NCBI RefSeq assembly: GCF_014642855.1
Contig: NZ_BMJB01000001.1
Span: 2,294,001 to 2,358,000 of the forward strand
DNA length: 64,000 bases
Direction of reading: 5' to 3'
Origin: Edaphobacter acidisoli
GTDB taxonomy: Bacteria > Acidobacteriota > Terriglobia > Terriglobales > Acidobacteriaceae
Positions 42,701-49,988 of this stretch are shown one piece after another. Positions within the stretch are counted from its first letter, which is position 1, and each line of letters opens with the position of its first letter. A program made the position numbers and the translations under genes. The notes beneath the pieces are model-generated. The model was not told the origin of the DNA. It worked only from the letters and a program-made list of their open reading frames with translations, and searched no databases.

Positions 42701-43423
42701 GCCCTGATACTGCGCCGAGGAGCCGCTGGTCTGGACCTGGAACTGATCGACGGCGTCGACGGAGAGGTTCTGGTTCAGCTTGCGGTTGTCGCCCTGCGAG
42801 TCGACGGTCGTCTGCGGGACGCCCTCGATGTACATCTCGTTGGAGTTGCCGGAGCCTGCGCCGTTGAAGATGCCGGAACGACCGCCGCTGTTGACGCCGG
42901 GCATCAGCGAGGCAAAGCTGGTCGGGTCACGCGGACCGCCGGAGGTGATCTGCAGCGGAAGCTCGGAGTAGGTGGAGTTCTCCATGACTGCGCCGAGTGT
43001 GGCGTTCTGCGTCTGGAGTGCAGGAGGCGCGGTCGAAACGGTCACGGTGTCCGACGTGCTGCCCACGGTGAGCTTCGGGTTCAGGCCGACGGTGTTGAGC
43101 GCGTCGACTGTGACGTTCTGCTGCTTGAAGCTTTGAAAGCCGGGCGCCGTGACGACCACCGTGTACACGCCGGGGTGTAAGGGCGACATGACGTAGTAGC
43201 CGTTGCCCGTGGACTTCCGCGTGGTGGTGACGCCAGTGGAATTCTCTGTCGCCGCGATGGTCGCTCCGGGAATGACGGCGCCGGTGGGGTCGGTGACGGT
43301 GCCTGCGATGGCTCCTTGTCCAGCTATCTGTGCGTTCGCGGGAGGAAGCAGGATGAGCGGTAAAAGCAAAATGGGGAGAACCAACCGCAAGGCACGGCGC
43401 GTAACAGCACGAAGTTCGGACAT
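39725..43423 (-). CDS. TonB-dependent receptor, Oar-like
   Basis: A 1232-residue outer-membrane receptor. Signal peptide (LVLPILLLPLILLPPANAQ), carboxypeptidase-regulatory-like domain at about 38-110 (AIAGTVTDPTGAVIPGATIA), plug at about 120-240 and a barrel rich in Tyr, Gly and Asn that ends REFPIYERVNFVFQADALNA and finally AGKLNF. The C-terminal Phe fits an outer-membrane barrel. The minus-strand promoter TTGACA-18-TACGAT lies about 46-75 bases upstream, and AAGGG is the probable ribosome binding site. It precedes the DUF4450 gene and is divergent from the pectate lyase, so the substrate is probably a pectin-derived oligosaccharide (inference). Confidence 0.9.
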   Translation of the reverse strand: MSELRAVTRRALRLVLPILLLPLILLPPANAQIAGQGAIAGTVTDPTGAVIPGATIAATENSTGVTTTRKSTGNGYYVMSPLHPGVYTVVVTAPGFQSFKQQNVTVDALNTVGLNPKLTVGSTSDTVTVSTAPPALQTQNATLGAVMENSTYSELPLQITSGGPRDPTSFASLMPGVNSGGRSGIFNGAGSGNSNEMYIEGVPQTTVDSQGDNRKLNQNLSVDAVDQFQVQTSGSSAQYQGLGVENYSIKQGSNTFHGGANFFIRNTAFDTWGYTQPWTKIVLPNGTTGYPTSKTPEHQNELSLSLGGPILHNKLFFFANYDRFHFRGTTNPTYQTIPTPAAQGGDFTAYAAANPGYNIYDPTTVASCTAANGGVTCAKQFMGMKNGLPTANVIPSSEISTISQAMQKYMPPVANSSLTNNYLAGRVTGLDVWGFTGRLDYTLNSKQQISLISTSGVKNIPPYDYGANSVLPFPYTNGTLVTESTTTDIIKHTYIVSPHAVNQLRYGLTRFWAPVKNATEGGSVTASSLGIGNLPVGLASTTFPGASFSGGVDGPSGFSAPTGYHEAVNTYTLGDEFQWVHGHHSFTFGGTYQWLQFNQSVSDSASKPVSFTYKNTTTAGYNSKGQIIPTSGFSYASFLLGAVDSTSLYIQNFSTLGARYKAFSPYVQDDYKVTKNLTLNLGLRWDLYTPFTEAENRWSGFSPTLINPATNSPGAMFYMGKGNGTCNCTTTVNTWYKNLGPRVGAVYQVSPRDVVRGAFAIMYTHSGGVGGSSGGNYNGTGQTGLTVSAPFADSGQGGQPAFYLNSALGNTGIPAYSTALNPTATANTGNYLVNGVGTTPSGVSYADPYLSGRAPYTESWNFGIQHLLTNDLTLSVDYAANQAHFLVAGLRGYYNNQMAPQYQVLGSLLKQLPGSVDSTTHKTYLQEAQAIIPGIALPYANYGGSTATIGQMLKPFPQYSGVTDTWGDVGNSNYNALQISLAQRTWHGLSYTLNYTFAKTIDDIAGSRSGYAIPNNVIDGGHGTVEANRIDRTVSSNNIPNNLRIFGVYSLPFGSGRQFGANNFWVRAFAGGWKLSFIFTKISGGPLSISGTSCQTPGSCYPSYNTAHSGPVRINGGYGKGVTATTFGNVKYIDSSAFIATPGNGGYNFGNVDRSAPYNLYDTGNYNLDAGVRREFPIYERVNFVFQADALNATNHTQFGGLGTSLSSGSFGTLSKQNNGSRDWQFAGKLNF

Positions 43424-43725
43424 GGGCCCTTATGTTCCTTGATTGATATTTTTTCTATGACGGAATGAATCGTATGGACAGCATTACAGGTTTGTCAATA
43501 GAAATAAATTTTCATTTGAGAAATACATGAGAACACACGGCTTGGCCTATTTTGTTTTTACCGGCAACATTTCAGTTAGATGGGTGAAAATTAAATTTCC
43601 AAATAGGACTTTATTTTTCTATTGCAGTTCGAGTATAGTCCATGACGCTCATCAGAACCTCCCCAGCGATGCTTTCGGCATGGCGTGTTCTGGTGGGCGC
43701 AAACCATTCTCCAGAGGTGATTTAA
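43424..43725. other. AT-rich divergent intergenic region
   Basis: About 300 bases between the receptor (minus) and pectate lyase (plus) starts. It is much more AT-rich than its surroundings and contains A/T-run elements such as the near-palindrome GAAAATTAAATTTC near 43586. Apart from the receptor promoter at 43469-43498, I see no clear gene, RNA or exact operator. Confidence 0.5.
43469..43498 (-). promoter_or_regulatory. Candidate promoter of the TonB receptor at 43423
   Basis: Read leftward, TTGACA (43498-43493) is followed after 18 bases by TACGAT (43474-43469). The arrangement places the start of transcription about 40 bases before the ATG. It shares the TTGACA-18 pattern with two other receptor genes of the window. 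Confidence 0.6.
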
Positions 43726-46119
43726 GTGATAAGGCTCTCCCGAAGAACCCTGGCTGTACTTGTCTCTGCTGCCAGCCTGATGACGGCTGCGGCGTGTGCG
43801 CAGGTGCCTGCTTTTCCTGGCGCCTACGGCTTTGGCGCAAACGCAACTGGAGGCCGTGGCGGCACGGTTTACCACGTAACCAACCTGGGCGATTCGGGTC
43901 CAGGCTCGTTCCGCGATGCAGTCAGTCAGCCTGACCGCATCATCGTCTTCGACGTTGGCGGCTATATCGTGCTGAAGTCTCCGGTCTCGGTCAACGGCAA
44001 TCTCACCATTGCCGGACAGACGGCTCCGGGCGGAGGAATCGGCATTATGGGTGGTGAGGTTTCTCTGAGCAATAAGAGCAACATCATCATGCGCAATGTG
44101 AGGATACGTCAGGGCAATCTGGACCCGCTGACTGGAAAGAGCGCGCTCGGTATGAGCGACTCATCGGACATCATCCTTGACCATTGCTCGTTTGAATATG
44201 GGCAGTGGGACAGCGTGGATGCAGTGGGAGGAGTGAACTTCACGGTGCAGAACTCGATCATTGCGGACCCGATCGAGCAGCAGTTCGGCGCGCATGTGGA
44301 AGTTGGCCCGTCGACTTTCTACCGCAACCTTTGGGTGAACGTTCATAACCGTCAGCCGCTGTCGAAGGACAATACGCAGTACATCAACAACATCATCTAT
44401 GACTACGAGCTTGGGTATACGTCCGGCAACACAGGCGGCAAGTTCTCGCACGACATCATCAACAACTACTTCATCGCAGGCCCGATGACGTCTACACCGA
44501 GCGATGCGTTCTTTCAGATGAACGCCAACCAAAGTGTGTATGCAACCGGCAATATGGTGGACAGCACGGCAGACGGCATTCTGAATGGCGCGTCGAACAA
44601 TACGGTCGGCAGTTCGCTGATTTTGAATGCGCCGTGGGCCGCTACGACGACGTCTATTCCTGCGTTGAGCGCTGCTGACGCTTACCCGAGTGTGTTGGCT
44701 GGAGCGGGTGCGTTTCCGCGCGATGAGGTCGATAACTTCGTTACAGGTGATGCTGCTTCGCTTGGCCTGAAAGGCCAGCTTTATAAGGACCAGGCAGTAA
44801 CCGGTCTTTCGAATGACGGCTATGGAACGCTGACTGGCGGAACAGAATTTCCGAACCAGAGCGGTGATGGAATCGCCGACTACTGGGCTGCGGCAAACGG
44901 CATCAGCACGAGCGATGCCTCTGCGGGCAACGTGCAGTATGGAACGACTGGCTACACCAATCTTGAGGTCTACATCAATAGCCTGGTGCTTCCTGCGCCG
45001 TGGAGCGCGGGAGACATTGCGGGCACTCCGATGGCGGGAGCAAGCTCCTACAATCCGTTCAAGGATGAGTGGCTGCTGATCGGCAGCGGACAGAACGCTT
45101 CGACAACGTTTGATGCAGGGCAGTTTGCTTCGCAGGCCTGGAGCGTGGATGGCAGCTTCACGACGAAGCTGCTCTCGATCTCTGATGCGATGGCTGAGGG
45201 CGGCATCATGGTCCGCGGGTCGAACGATGCGGACTCAGCGTTTGTCGCGCTGGTGGCCGATAGCTCCGGCAGCGTGTCTCTTCTCTCGCGTAATGCAGAT
45301 GGACAGAGCGCAAATGGGGTGCAGTTGCGTCATGGTCCTACGCCGCTCTGGCTGCGTGTTGTGCGCAAGTCGGGTACCTATGCCGGGTACATCAGTGTGG
45401 ATGGTTCGCATTGGCGGCTGGTAGGGATTGCCAACGCGACCCTGCCTGAGACGTCGCGTGTAGGACTTGTTGCGGCTTCGGGAGGAACGGCGACGTTTGG
45501 CACTGCCGCTTTCACAAGCACAAGTCTTGACGCGAATACGGGGACGCCGGTGACGCTGAGTGTCTCGGATGCGAACCTGACTTATCCTGCTTCGACTAAG
45601 GTAGTGGTGACGGTTGCGGGAACGAGTGAAGGCAGAACCCACGGTATCGTGCGCATCTTCGATGGGAGCACGCGCATTGCGACGCTGCCTTTGATGCGGG
45701 ATGGAAAAGCCTACTGGGATATCCATTCTCCGCTGGGTGCAGGCACGCATCTACTGACGGCTGCGTACACCGGAGATGAAGACACTCCGCCGGGCTTCTC
45801 GACAGCGACAAGCGTGGTGGTTGCTCCTGCGGCTGTCAGGCTTTCGGCGTGGTGCTGGAACGCGAGCGTTCCGTATGGCAGCAATTACACCTGCTTCGCC
45901 AACGTGAGTTCGGACGCGGGCGCTCCGGCGGGCACGCTTGAATACACGGTGGATGGCGCTCCGGCGAGCGTGCGGCTTGACCATGGGAATGCGCGCTTTT
46001 CAGTGGCTCATCCCGGCGTGGGTACGCATACCGTTACGTTGGAGTATCCGGCGCAGGGGAACTTCGCTGCGAGCGAGACGCTGACGGAGAACTTCACCGT
46101 CACGCCAGACTCGCACTAG
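43726..46119 (+). CDS. Secreted pectate lyase-type protein with DUF1349-like and Ig-like C-terminal parts
   Basis: A 797-residue exported protein. The signal peptide (RRTLAVLVSAASLMTAAACA) is followed by a right-handed beta-helix of the PL1/pectate-lyase type at about 30-330: GGRGGTVYHVTNLGDSGPGS, NLTIAGQTAPGGGIGIMGG, VRIRQGN and the LDHCSFEYGQWDSVD stack. Next is a calcium-motif-like linker (SGDGIADYWAAANGIST, then GYTNLEVYINSL), a DUF1349/concanavalin-like part (about 440-610) and two Ig-like beta domains to the end. It probably cleaves polygalacturonate by beta-elimination. Start GTG 43726 has GAGGTGA five bases upstream. It is divergent from the TonB receptor and DUF4450 genes. A strong terminator follows. 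Confidence 0.82.
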   Translation: MIRLSRRTLAVLVSAASLMTAAACAQVPAFPGAYGFGANATGGRGGTVYHVTNLGDSGPGSFRDAVSQPDRIIVFDVGGYIVLKSPVSVNGNLTIAGQTAPGGGIGIMGGEVSLSNKSNIIMRNVRIRQGNLDPLTGKSALGMSDSSDIILDHCSFEYGQWDSVDAVGGVNFTVQNSIIADPIEQQFGAHVEVGPSTFYRNLWVNVHNRQPLSKDNTQYINNIIYDYELGYTSGNTGGKFSHDIINNYFIAGPMTSTPSDAFFQMNANQSVYATGNMVDSTADGILNGASNNTVGSSLILNAPWAATTTSIPALSAADAYPSVLAGAGAFPRDEVDNFVTGDAASLGLKGQLYKDQAVTGLSNDGYGTLTGGTEFPNQSGDGIADYWAAANGISTSDASAGNVQYGTTGYTNLEVYINSLVLPAPWSAGDIAGTPMAGASSYNPFKDEWLLIGSGQNASTTFDAGQFASQAWSVDGSFTTKLLSISDAMAEGGIMVRGSNDADSAFVALVADSSGSVSLLSRNADGQSANGVQLRHGPTPLWLRVVRKSGTYAGYISVDGSHWRLVGIANATLPETSRVGLVAASGGTATFGTAAFTSTSLDANTGTPVTLSVSDANLTYPASTKVVVTVAGTSEGRTHGIVRIFDGSTRIATLPLMRDGKAYWDIHSPLGAGTHLLTAAYTGDEDTPPGFSTATSVVVAPAAVRLSAWCWNASVPYGSNYTCFANVSSDAGAPAGTLEYTVDGAPASVRLDHGNARFSVAHPGVGTHTVTLEYPAQGNFAASETLTENFTVTPDSH

Positions 46120-46154
46120 TGGTTGACGCTGTACTTTGTTTCAGGATGCACGAA

Positions 46155-46190
46155 GAGCAACGGTCTATCTGTAGACCGTTGCTCTTTTTT
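46155..46190 (+). terminator. Intrinsic terminator of the pectate lyase gene
   Basis: GAGCAACGGTCTA (46155-46167) pairs perfectly with TAGACCGTTGCTC (46172-46184) around a TCTG loop, followed by TTTTTT (46185-46190). A textbook Rho-independent terminator. Confidence 0.93.
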
Positions 46191-46217
46191 ATGCCAGCTT
46201 CGTTGCAGTTGCGGCAA

Positions 46218-47426
46218 CTATGCGATCCAGCTCAGGATTTTAGGAAGATCGCAGGGTGAGGTTGAGACTGTTCCCTTTGCCATGGCAGGAGCGACGACGA
46301 TGGCTTCATGCTGATCTTCAAACCAGGCGATGAAGCGCGATGAGCCTGCGCCGGTCAATCTCCTCTGATTGATCCACGTATAGTAGGCGCCCATGTCGGC
46401 GTCGATGAGTGAGCCTTGTGGGTCGACCTTCAGCGGGCCCCTGGAGGCCATCCACATCTCGTTCATCGGGCGCTGCGTCTGGCGTGGTGAGTAGCGCGTG
46501 ACGAGCGTGAGCGGCCTGGCGCGGCGCAGCGCCTCGCGCGCTGCCCACTGCACGAATGTCGTGCTGAAGATTTGCGTTCCCGAGCCTTCGGTCAACAGGC
46601 TGAGCTGGAAGTGCTGCAGGACTTCATCGCCCTGGGCTCCGGCTGCACGGATCTGGTCGGGGCGAAGCTCGGCGAGAACGCTGCGCAGATTCTCCGGGCC
46701 GCCTACGGCGCCGGAGAGTCGTACGGTGGTCATCTTTTCGAGCAACGCTTCACGCACGGGAGTGAGGGCATCGTAGGAGACGGTCGCGATTTGCTTGTTC
46801 GGAACAGGTTGAGCGGAGCCTCCTTCGATGTACCAATGCGCGTAGGGAGCGGGGCTGGCTTGCGCTCGTGTATTGAGCGCGGCGAGCAGGGTGTTCACGC
46901 CGTCTGTGGGGTTGACCTGCGTGAAGTAGGTTCCGTACGGGCGCAGCTTTTCGAACAGCTTTGTGCCTGGAGCGGCGTCTTTGCCGACGATTGCAATGCA
47001 TAGTCTTGGGATTGCCGGCTCTGATTCCGGAACGGCGGCACGAAAATCGTGCTGGTATTGCTGGGCGACATTGCCGAAGTGGTCCATCTGGTGCTGCGCC
47101 CACAACTGTGCGGTGAGCTTTTCGGTGGATGCAATCGGGTCTGCCCACCAATGCTCATTGGCGAGTGACGATGCAGCAGACAACGAGGCGAAGCCCGCCA
47201 TTGCCGATTGCAATTTGTCTGAAGACATGGCGCCGAGGTAGCTGAGTTGATCGTCGACTTCGGCGCGCTCGGCTGGGAACCGCCAGTCGTAGTCGATCAG
47301 CTGGCGCAGAAACACGATCGCAAACGCGACCGGGAGCTGTTCGATGAGATCGAAGTGCTGGAGCGCAAGCTTCCTGGCCTCTGGAGGGTACTTCGTAAAA
47401 TCGGATTCACGCAGTTGTGCCTGCAT
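46218..47426 (-). CDS. Protein of unknown function, last gene of the GH42 operon
   Basis: A 402-residue soluble protein I do not recognise. It has no signal peptide. It contains a helical N-terminal part (ARKLALQHFDLIEQLPVAFA), a region with LCIAIVGKDAAPGTKLFEKL that looks like the start of a nucleotide-binding or Rossmann-like fold, and a later ALREALLEKM-type helix segment, then DPQGSLIDADMGAYYTWINQ near the end. No catalytic triad or metal motif is clear. It starts two bases after the stop of the phosphatase-superfamily gene, so it is part of the GH42-TPR-phosphatase operon. Cytoplasmic location despite exported neighbours suggests a regulatory or processing role, but this is speculation. 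Confidence 0.7.
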   Translation of the reverse strand: MQAQLRESDFTKYPPEARKLALQHFDLIEQLPVAFAIVFLRQLIDYDWRFPAERAEVDDQLSYLGAMSSDKLQSAMAGFASLSAASSLANEHWWADPIASTEKLTAQLWAQHQMDHFGNVAQQYQHDFRAAVPESEPAIPRLCIAIVGKDAAPGTKLFEKLRPYGTYFTQVNPTDGVNTLLAALNTRAQASPAPYAHWYIEGGSAQPVPNKQIATVSYDALTPVREALLEKMTTVRLSGAVGGPENLRSVLAELRPDQIRAAGAQGDEVLQHFQLSLLTEGSGTQIFSTTFVQWAAREALRRARPLTLVTRYSPRQTQRPMNEMWMASRGPLKVDPQGSLIDADMGAYYTWINQRRLTGAGSSRFIAWFEDQHEAIVVAPAMAKGTVSTSPCDLPKILSWIA

Positions 47427-47428
47427 TC

Positions 47429-48592
47429 TTACAGCACCTCCTGCAAAGGCTTGCCTGACGAGAAGCGTGCATTACATTTGAGAACGGCGGCAAGTGTGGG
47501 CACGAGGTCCACTGACTCGACCATGCGATTGACCGTGAAGTTCTCACGTATGCCCGGGCCCATCGCGATCATCCACGTTGTGCGCGAGAGCGGGTCGCCG
47601 GTGCGATGGTGCTGGAAGCCGTTACCTCCGGGATCGCTGTCGGCGTCTCTGCCGAAGTCGGGCAGGATGAACATGCTGGTCTTGCCTTTGTACTCTGGGT
47701 TGGACTGGATTGAGTTCCACAGCTCGGCGCAGAGGCGGTCGGTGCGGCGGATGCCGTCGGTGTAGAGAGAGAATGCGCCGGAGTGGGCGATGTCGATGTC
47801 GTGCAGGGTGATCCAGAGAAGACTGGGGGCGAGCTGCTTCATGACCTGGTGCGCGATGTAGACGGAGAGCTCGTCGGGGCTGGAGACGGTGCGGGCGTGC
47901 GTTATGAATTCGGCGACGGAGAGCTGCATCAGGTTGGCGAGCTCGTGCAGATCGACTTGATTGGATGAGTACGGCGACTGCACGGGAGACTCGTAGTTGT
48001 CGCGCAGCAGGCTTTCGTAGTCGGATGTGCCATGACCGAGCGCGTTGCTGAGGAGTTGTTTTGGAAGCACCACGTAGGCTCCAAGGCCGTTGCCATAGAG
48101 TCGATTGTCACTCTGGCCGATGCGGTTGAAGCCGTTGCTCGGCGCAATGACCCAGGCATCGTGCGCGGGACGGTGCTGGTCGCGGCGGAAGTATTCGAAG
48201 ATGGTTGGGCTTTCAGGAGCGACTGGGGCAAAGTTATCGAACGTTTCGTAGGTGCCAGTTGCAAGGCTGGCGGTCGCGACATAGTGGCCGAGGATTCCGC
48301 GGTTGACGACCTGGGTGAAGAATGTGGCTTGCGGGATGAGATCGTTGAGCAGGTGAGGAATGTACTGCTGGCCTTCCACCGCAAATGTCTCTTCATCGCG
48401 TGCGCCGCCGCCAAAGGTGACGACGACGACTTTTTGTGCGGGACTTTGGGCCATGGCACGCAAGGGCGTGAAGCCCATGAGCCCGGCTGTTGCTCCGGCG
48501 CCTGTGACGGTGCGGAGAAACTGCCTTCGATTGAAGGATTGCTGCGCGGCGATTCCGCGGAGATGCTGATCTAATGCGACGCGATTAGGAAT
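47429..48592 (-). CDS. Tat-exported alkaline-phosphatase-superfamily (sulfatase-like) protein, possibly starting at ATT
   Basis: About 387 residues if the frame begins at ATT 48590-48592. The sequence just upstream of the first ATG (48478) reads NRRQFLRTVTGAGATAGLMG, a perfect twin-arginine signal, so translation must begin earlier. No ATG, GTG or TTG lies between an in-frame TGA and that ATG; an ATT preceded by AAAGAGGTGA is the best candidate start. The body has VVVVTFGGGARDEETF, HDIDIAHSG with its Asp and His, and LPDFGRDADSD, the metal-ligand pattern of the alkaline phosphatase superfamily. The first metal-ligand segment is atypical. Substrate unknown; a neighbouring GH42 suggests sulfated or phosphorylated glycans (inference). 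Confidence 0.7.
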   Translation of the reverse strand: MPNRVALDQHLRGIAAQQSFNRRQFLRTVTGAGATAGLMGFTPLRAMAQSPAQKVVVVTFGGGARDEETFAVEGQQYIPHLLNDLIPQATFFTQVVNRGILGHYVATASLATGTYETFDNFAPVAPESPTIFEYFRRDQHRPAHDAWVIAPSNGFNRIGQSDNRLYGNGLGAYVVLPKQLLSNALGHGTSDYESLLRDNYESPVQSPYSSNQVDLHELANLMQLSVAEFITHARTVSSPDELSVYIAHQVMKQLAPSLLWITLHDIDIAHSGAFSLYTDGIRRTDRLCAELWNSIQSNPEYKGKTSMFILPDFGRDADSDPGGNGFQHHRTGDPLSRTTWMIAMGPGIRENFTVNRMVESVDLVPTLAAVLKCNARFSSGKPLQEVL

Positions 48593-49977
48593 GTCGTCAC
48601 CTCTTTGAGCCTTGCGTCAGACTCTTCTTTCTCCTGCTGTGCGTATTGCTGATGAAGCGCAATCTCTTTGGCGGCCAGGTCTGTCTGGTGCAGGTGTGAG
48701 TATGCCCTTGCGAGACGATAATGCGCCTCAGCATAGGATGGGCGCAACTGGATTGCACTCTTCAGGCTAGCGACACTTTGCTGCCACTGAAGCCGCTGCT
48801 GTTCGAGGACTCCTAACTGGTAGTAGGCCTCGGGTAGATGAGGATCGGTTGCGATTGCGCGCTGGAGCAGTTGCTGTACGTGGTCCAGATCATTTTGCTG
48901 GCCGGGACCGTGAAGAATGCTTGCCGCGGCGTATACGGCTATCTTCGCGTTGTCCGGATGTTTGTCGGCAAAGGCGATGAGAGTGCTGCATTGCGCGGCG
49001 TCGTCGCCGCCTGCGGCTGAACAGCTCTTTCCCAGCAGGTCTCCATAGCCTTCGTTTTCGGGATCGAGTTTGAGCAGCGCGCCGAAGGTGTTTGCCGCAT
49101 CGACATAGTGGCCGCTGCCATAGAATGCAATTCCCTTGGCGAGCATGAGGCGACGGCTGTCTGGAAAGCGCTCGATGCCGTATTGCGCGACGTCCTGAGC
49201 GGGCTGCCAGGTCCAGTGGCGAAGCCATTCGACGGCAAGGTTGTAGATGTTCTGCTCGGTGGGATTGAGCTTCACTGCCGCCTGCATGTGGGTGGCTGCG
49301 TCTTTGAATTGACCGTTCGCTTCGGCGATGTCTCCCCAGAGCGATTCGATGGCGGCAGTTCTGTCTGCATCTGGAATGGTTCGCAGGGCCTTGTCTGCCT
49401 GTGTATTTTTGCCTACCTGGTGCAGTGCGAGAGCCCAGTTGTATCGCGTGTCCATGTTCGCCGGCTCTGCGTCGGCGGATCTTGCGAACGCGGCTGCAGC
49501 CTCCGCGGGTTGCTTGTCCAGGAACAACGCGTGACCGAGGTTGGAGAGCACTTCTGCGTTTTTGGGTTCGAGGGATGCTGCTTTGCGAAGGGGATCGAGT
49601 GCGAGATGCGCGTCTCCTGTCTGGAGATATGCGGCGCCTAGATTTGCCTGCGCCGCGGCATTGGTCTTCGCTGCCTCTGCTGCATGGCGCAGGAATGGGA
49701 TCGCCTGCTGGTAGCTGCCAGCGTCAATATACAAAAGTCCCAGCGCTTCGTTTGCGGGGAAATTGCCTGGATACTTTTGCGCAAGCCGCACGAGCTCAGG
49801 CATGGCAGATGCTCCGTTGCCGGCGTCGTAGGCAGCCAGCGCGTGGTCGAGCGAGACTGCGTCCGCGCTGGGCATCGCGGCTTCGTGCGCTTTGTTCTGT
49901 TGTGCGCTTCCGTGCGTGCAGGTGAGCACCGCGCAACACAGCAGAGGAAGGATCGGCCTGGAGATACTTCTGAACAT
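48571..49977 (-). CDS. Exported TPR-repeat protein
   Basis: A 468-residue protein with a signal peptide (ISRPILPLLCCAVLTCTHGS; the CT near cleavage could make it a lipoprotein) and about ten TPR motifs from residue 45 to 440, for example APLGLLYIDAGSY-type repeats such as NFPANEALGLLYIDAGSYQQ, AAAQANLGAAYLQTGDAHLA and AEAHYRLARAYSHLHQTDLA. It is likely a scaffold that holds partner proteins in the periplasm or on the envelope. It follows the GH42 stop by 11 bases and overlaps the phosphatase-superfamily gene, so the four genes are transcribed together. No enzymatic part is visible. Confidence 0.85.
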   Translation of the reverse strand: MFRSISRPILPLLCCAVLTCTHGSAQQNKAHEAAMPSADAVSLDHALAAYDAGNGASAMPELVRLAQKYPGNFPANEALGLLYIDAGSYQQAIPFLRHAAEAAKTNAAAQANLGAAYLQTGDAHLALDPLRKAASLEPKNAEVLSNLGHALFLDKQPAEAAAAFARSADAEPANMDTRYNWALALHQVGKNTQADKALRTIPDADRTAAIESLWGDIAEANGQFKDAATHMQAAVKLNPTEQNIYNLAVEWLRHWTWQPAQDVAQYGIERFPDSRRLMLAKGIAFYGSGHYVDAANTFGALLKLDPENEGYGDLLGKSCSAAGGDDAAQCSTLIAFADKHPDNAKIAVYAAASILHGPGQQNDLDHVQQLLQRAIATDPHLPEAYYQLGVLEQQRLQWQQSVASLKSAIQLRPSYAEAHYRLARAYSHLHQTDLAAKEIALHQQYAQQEKEESDARLKEVTTFLIASH

Positions 49978-49988
49978 CGATGTTTATG

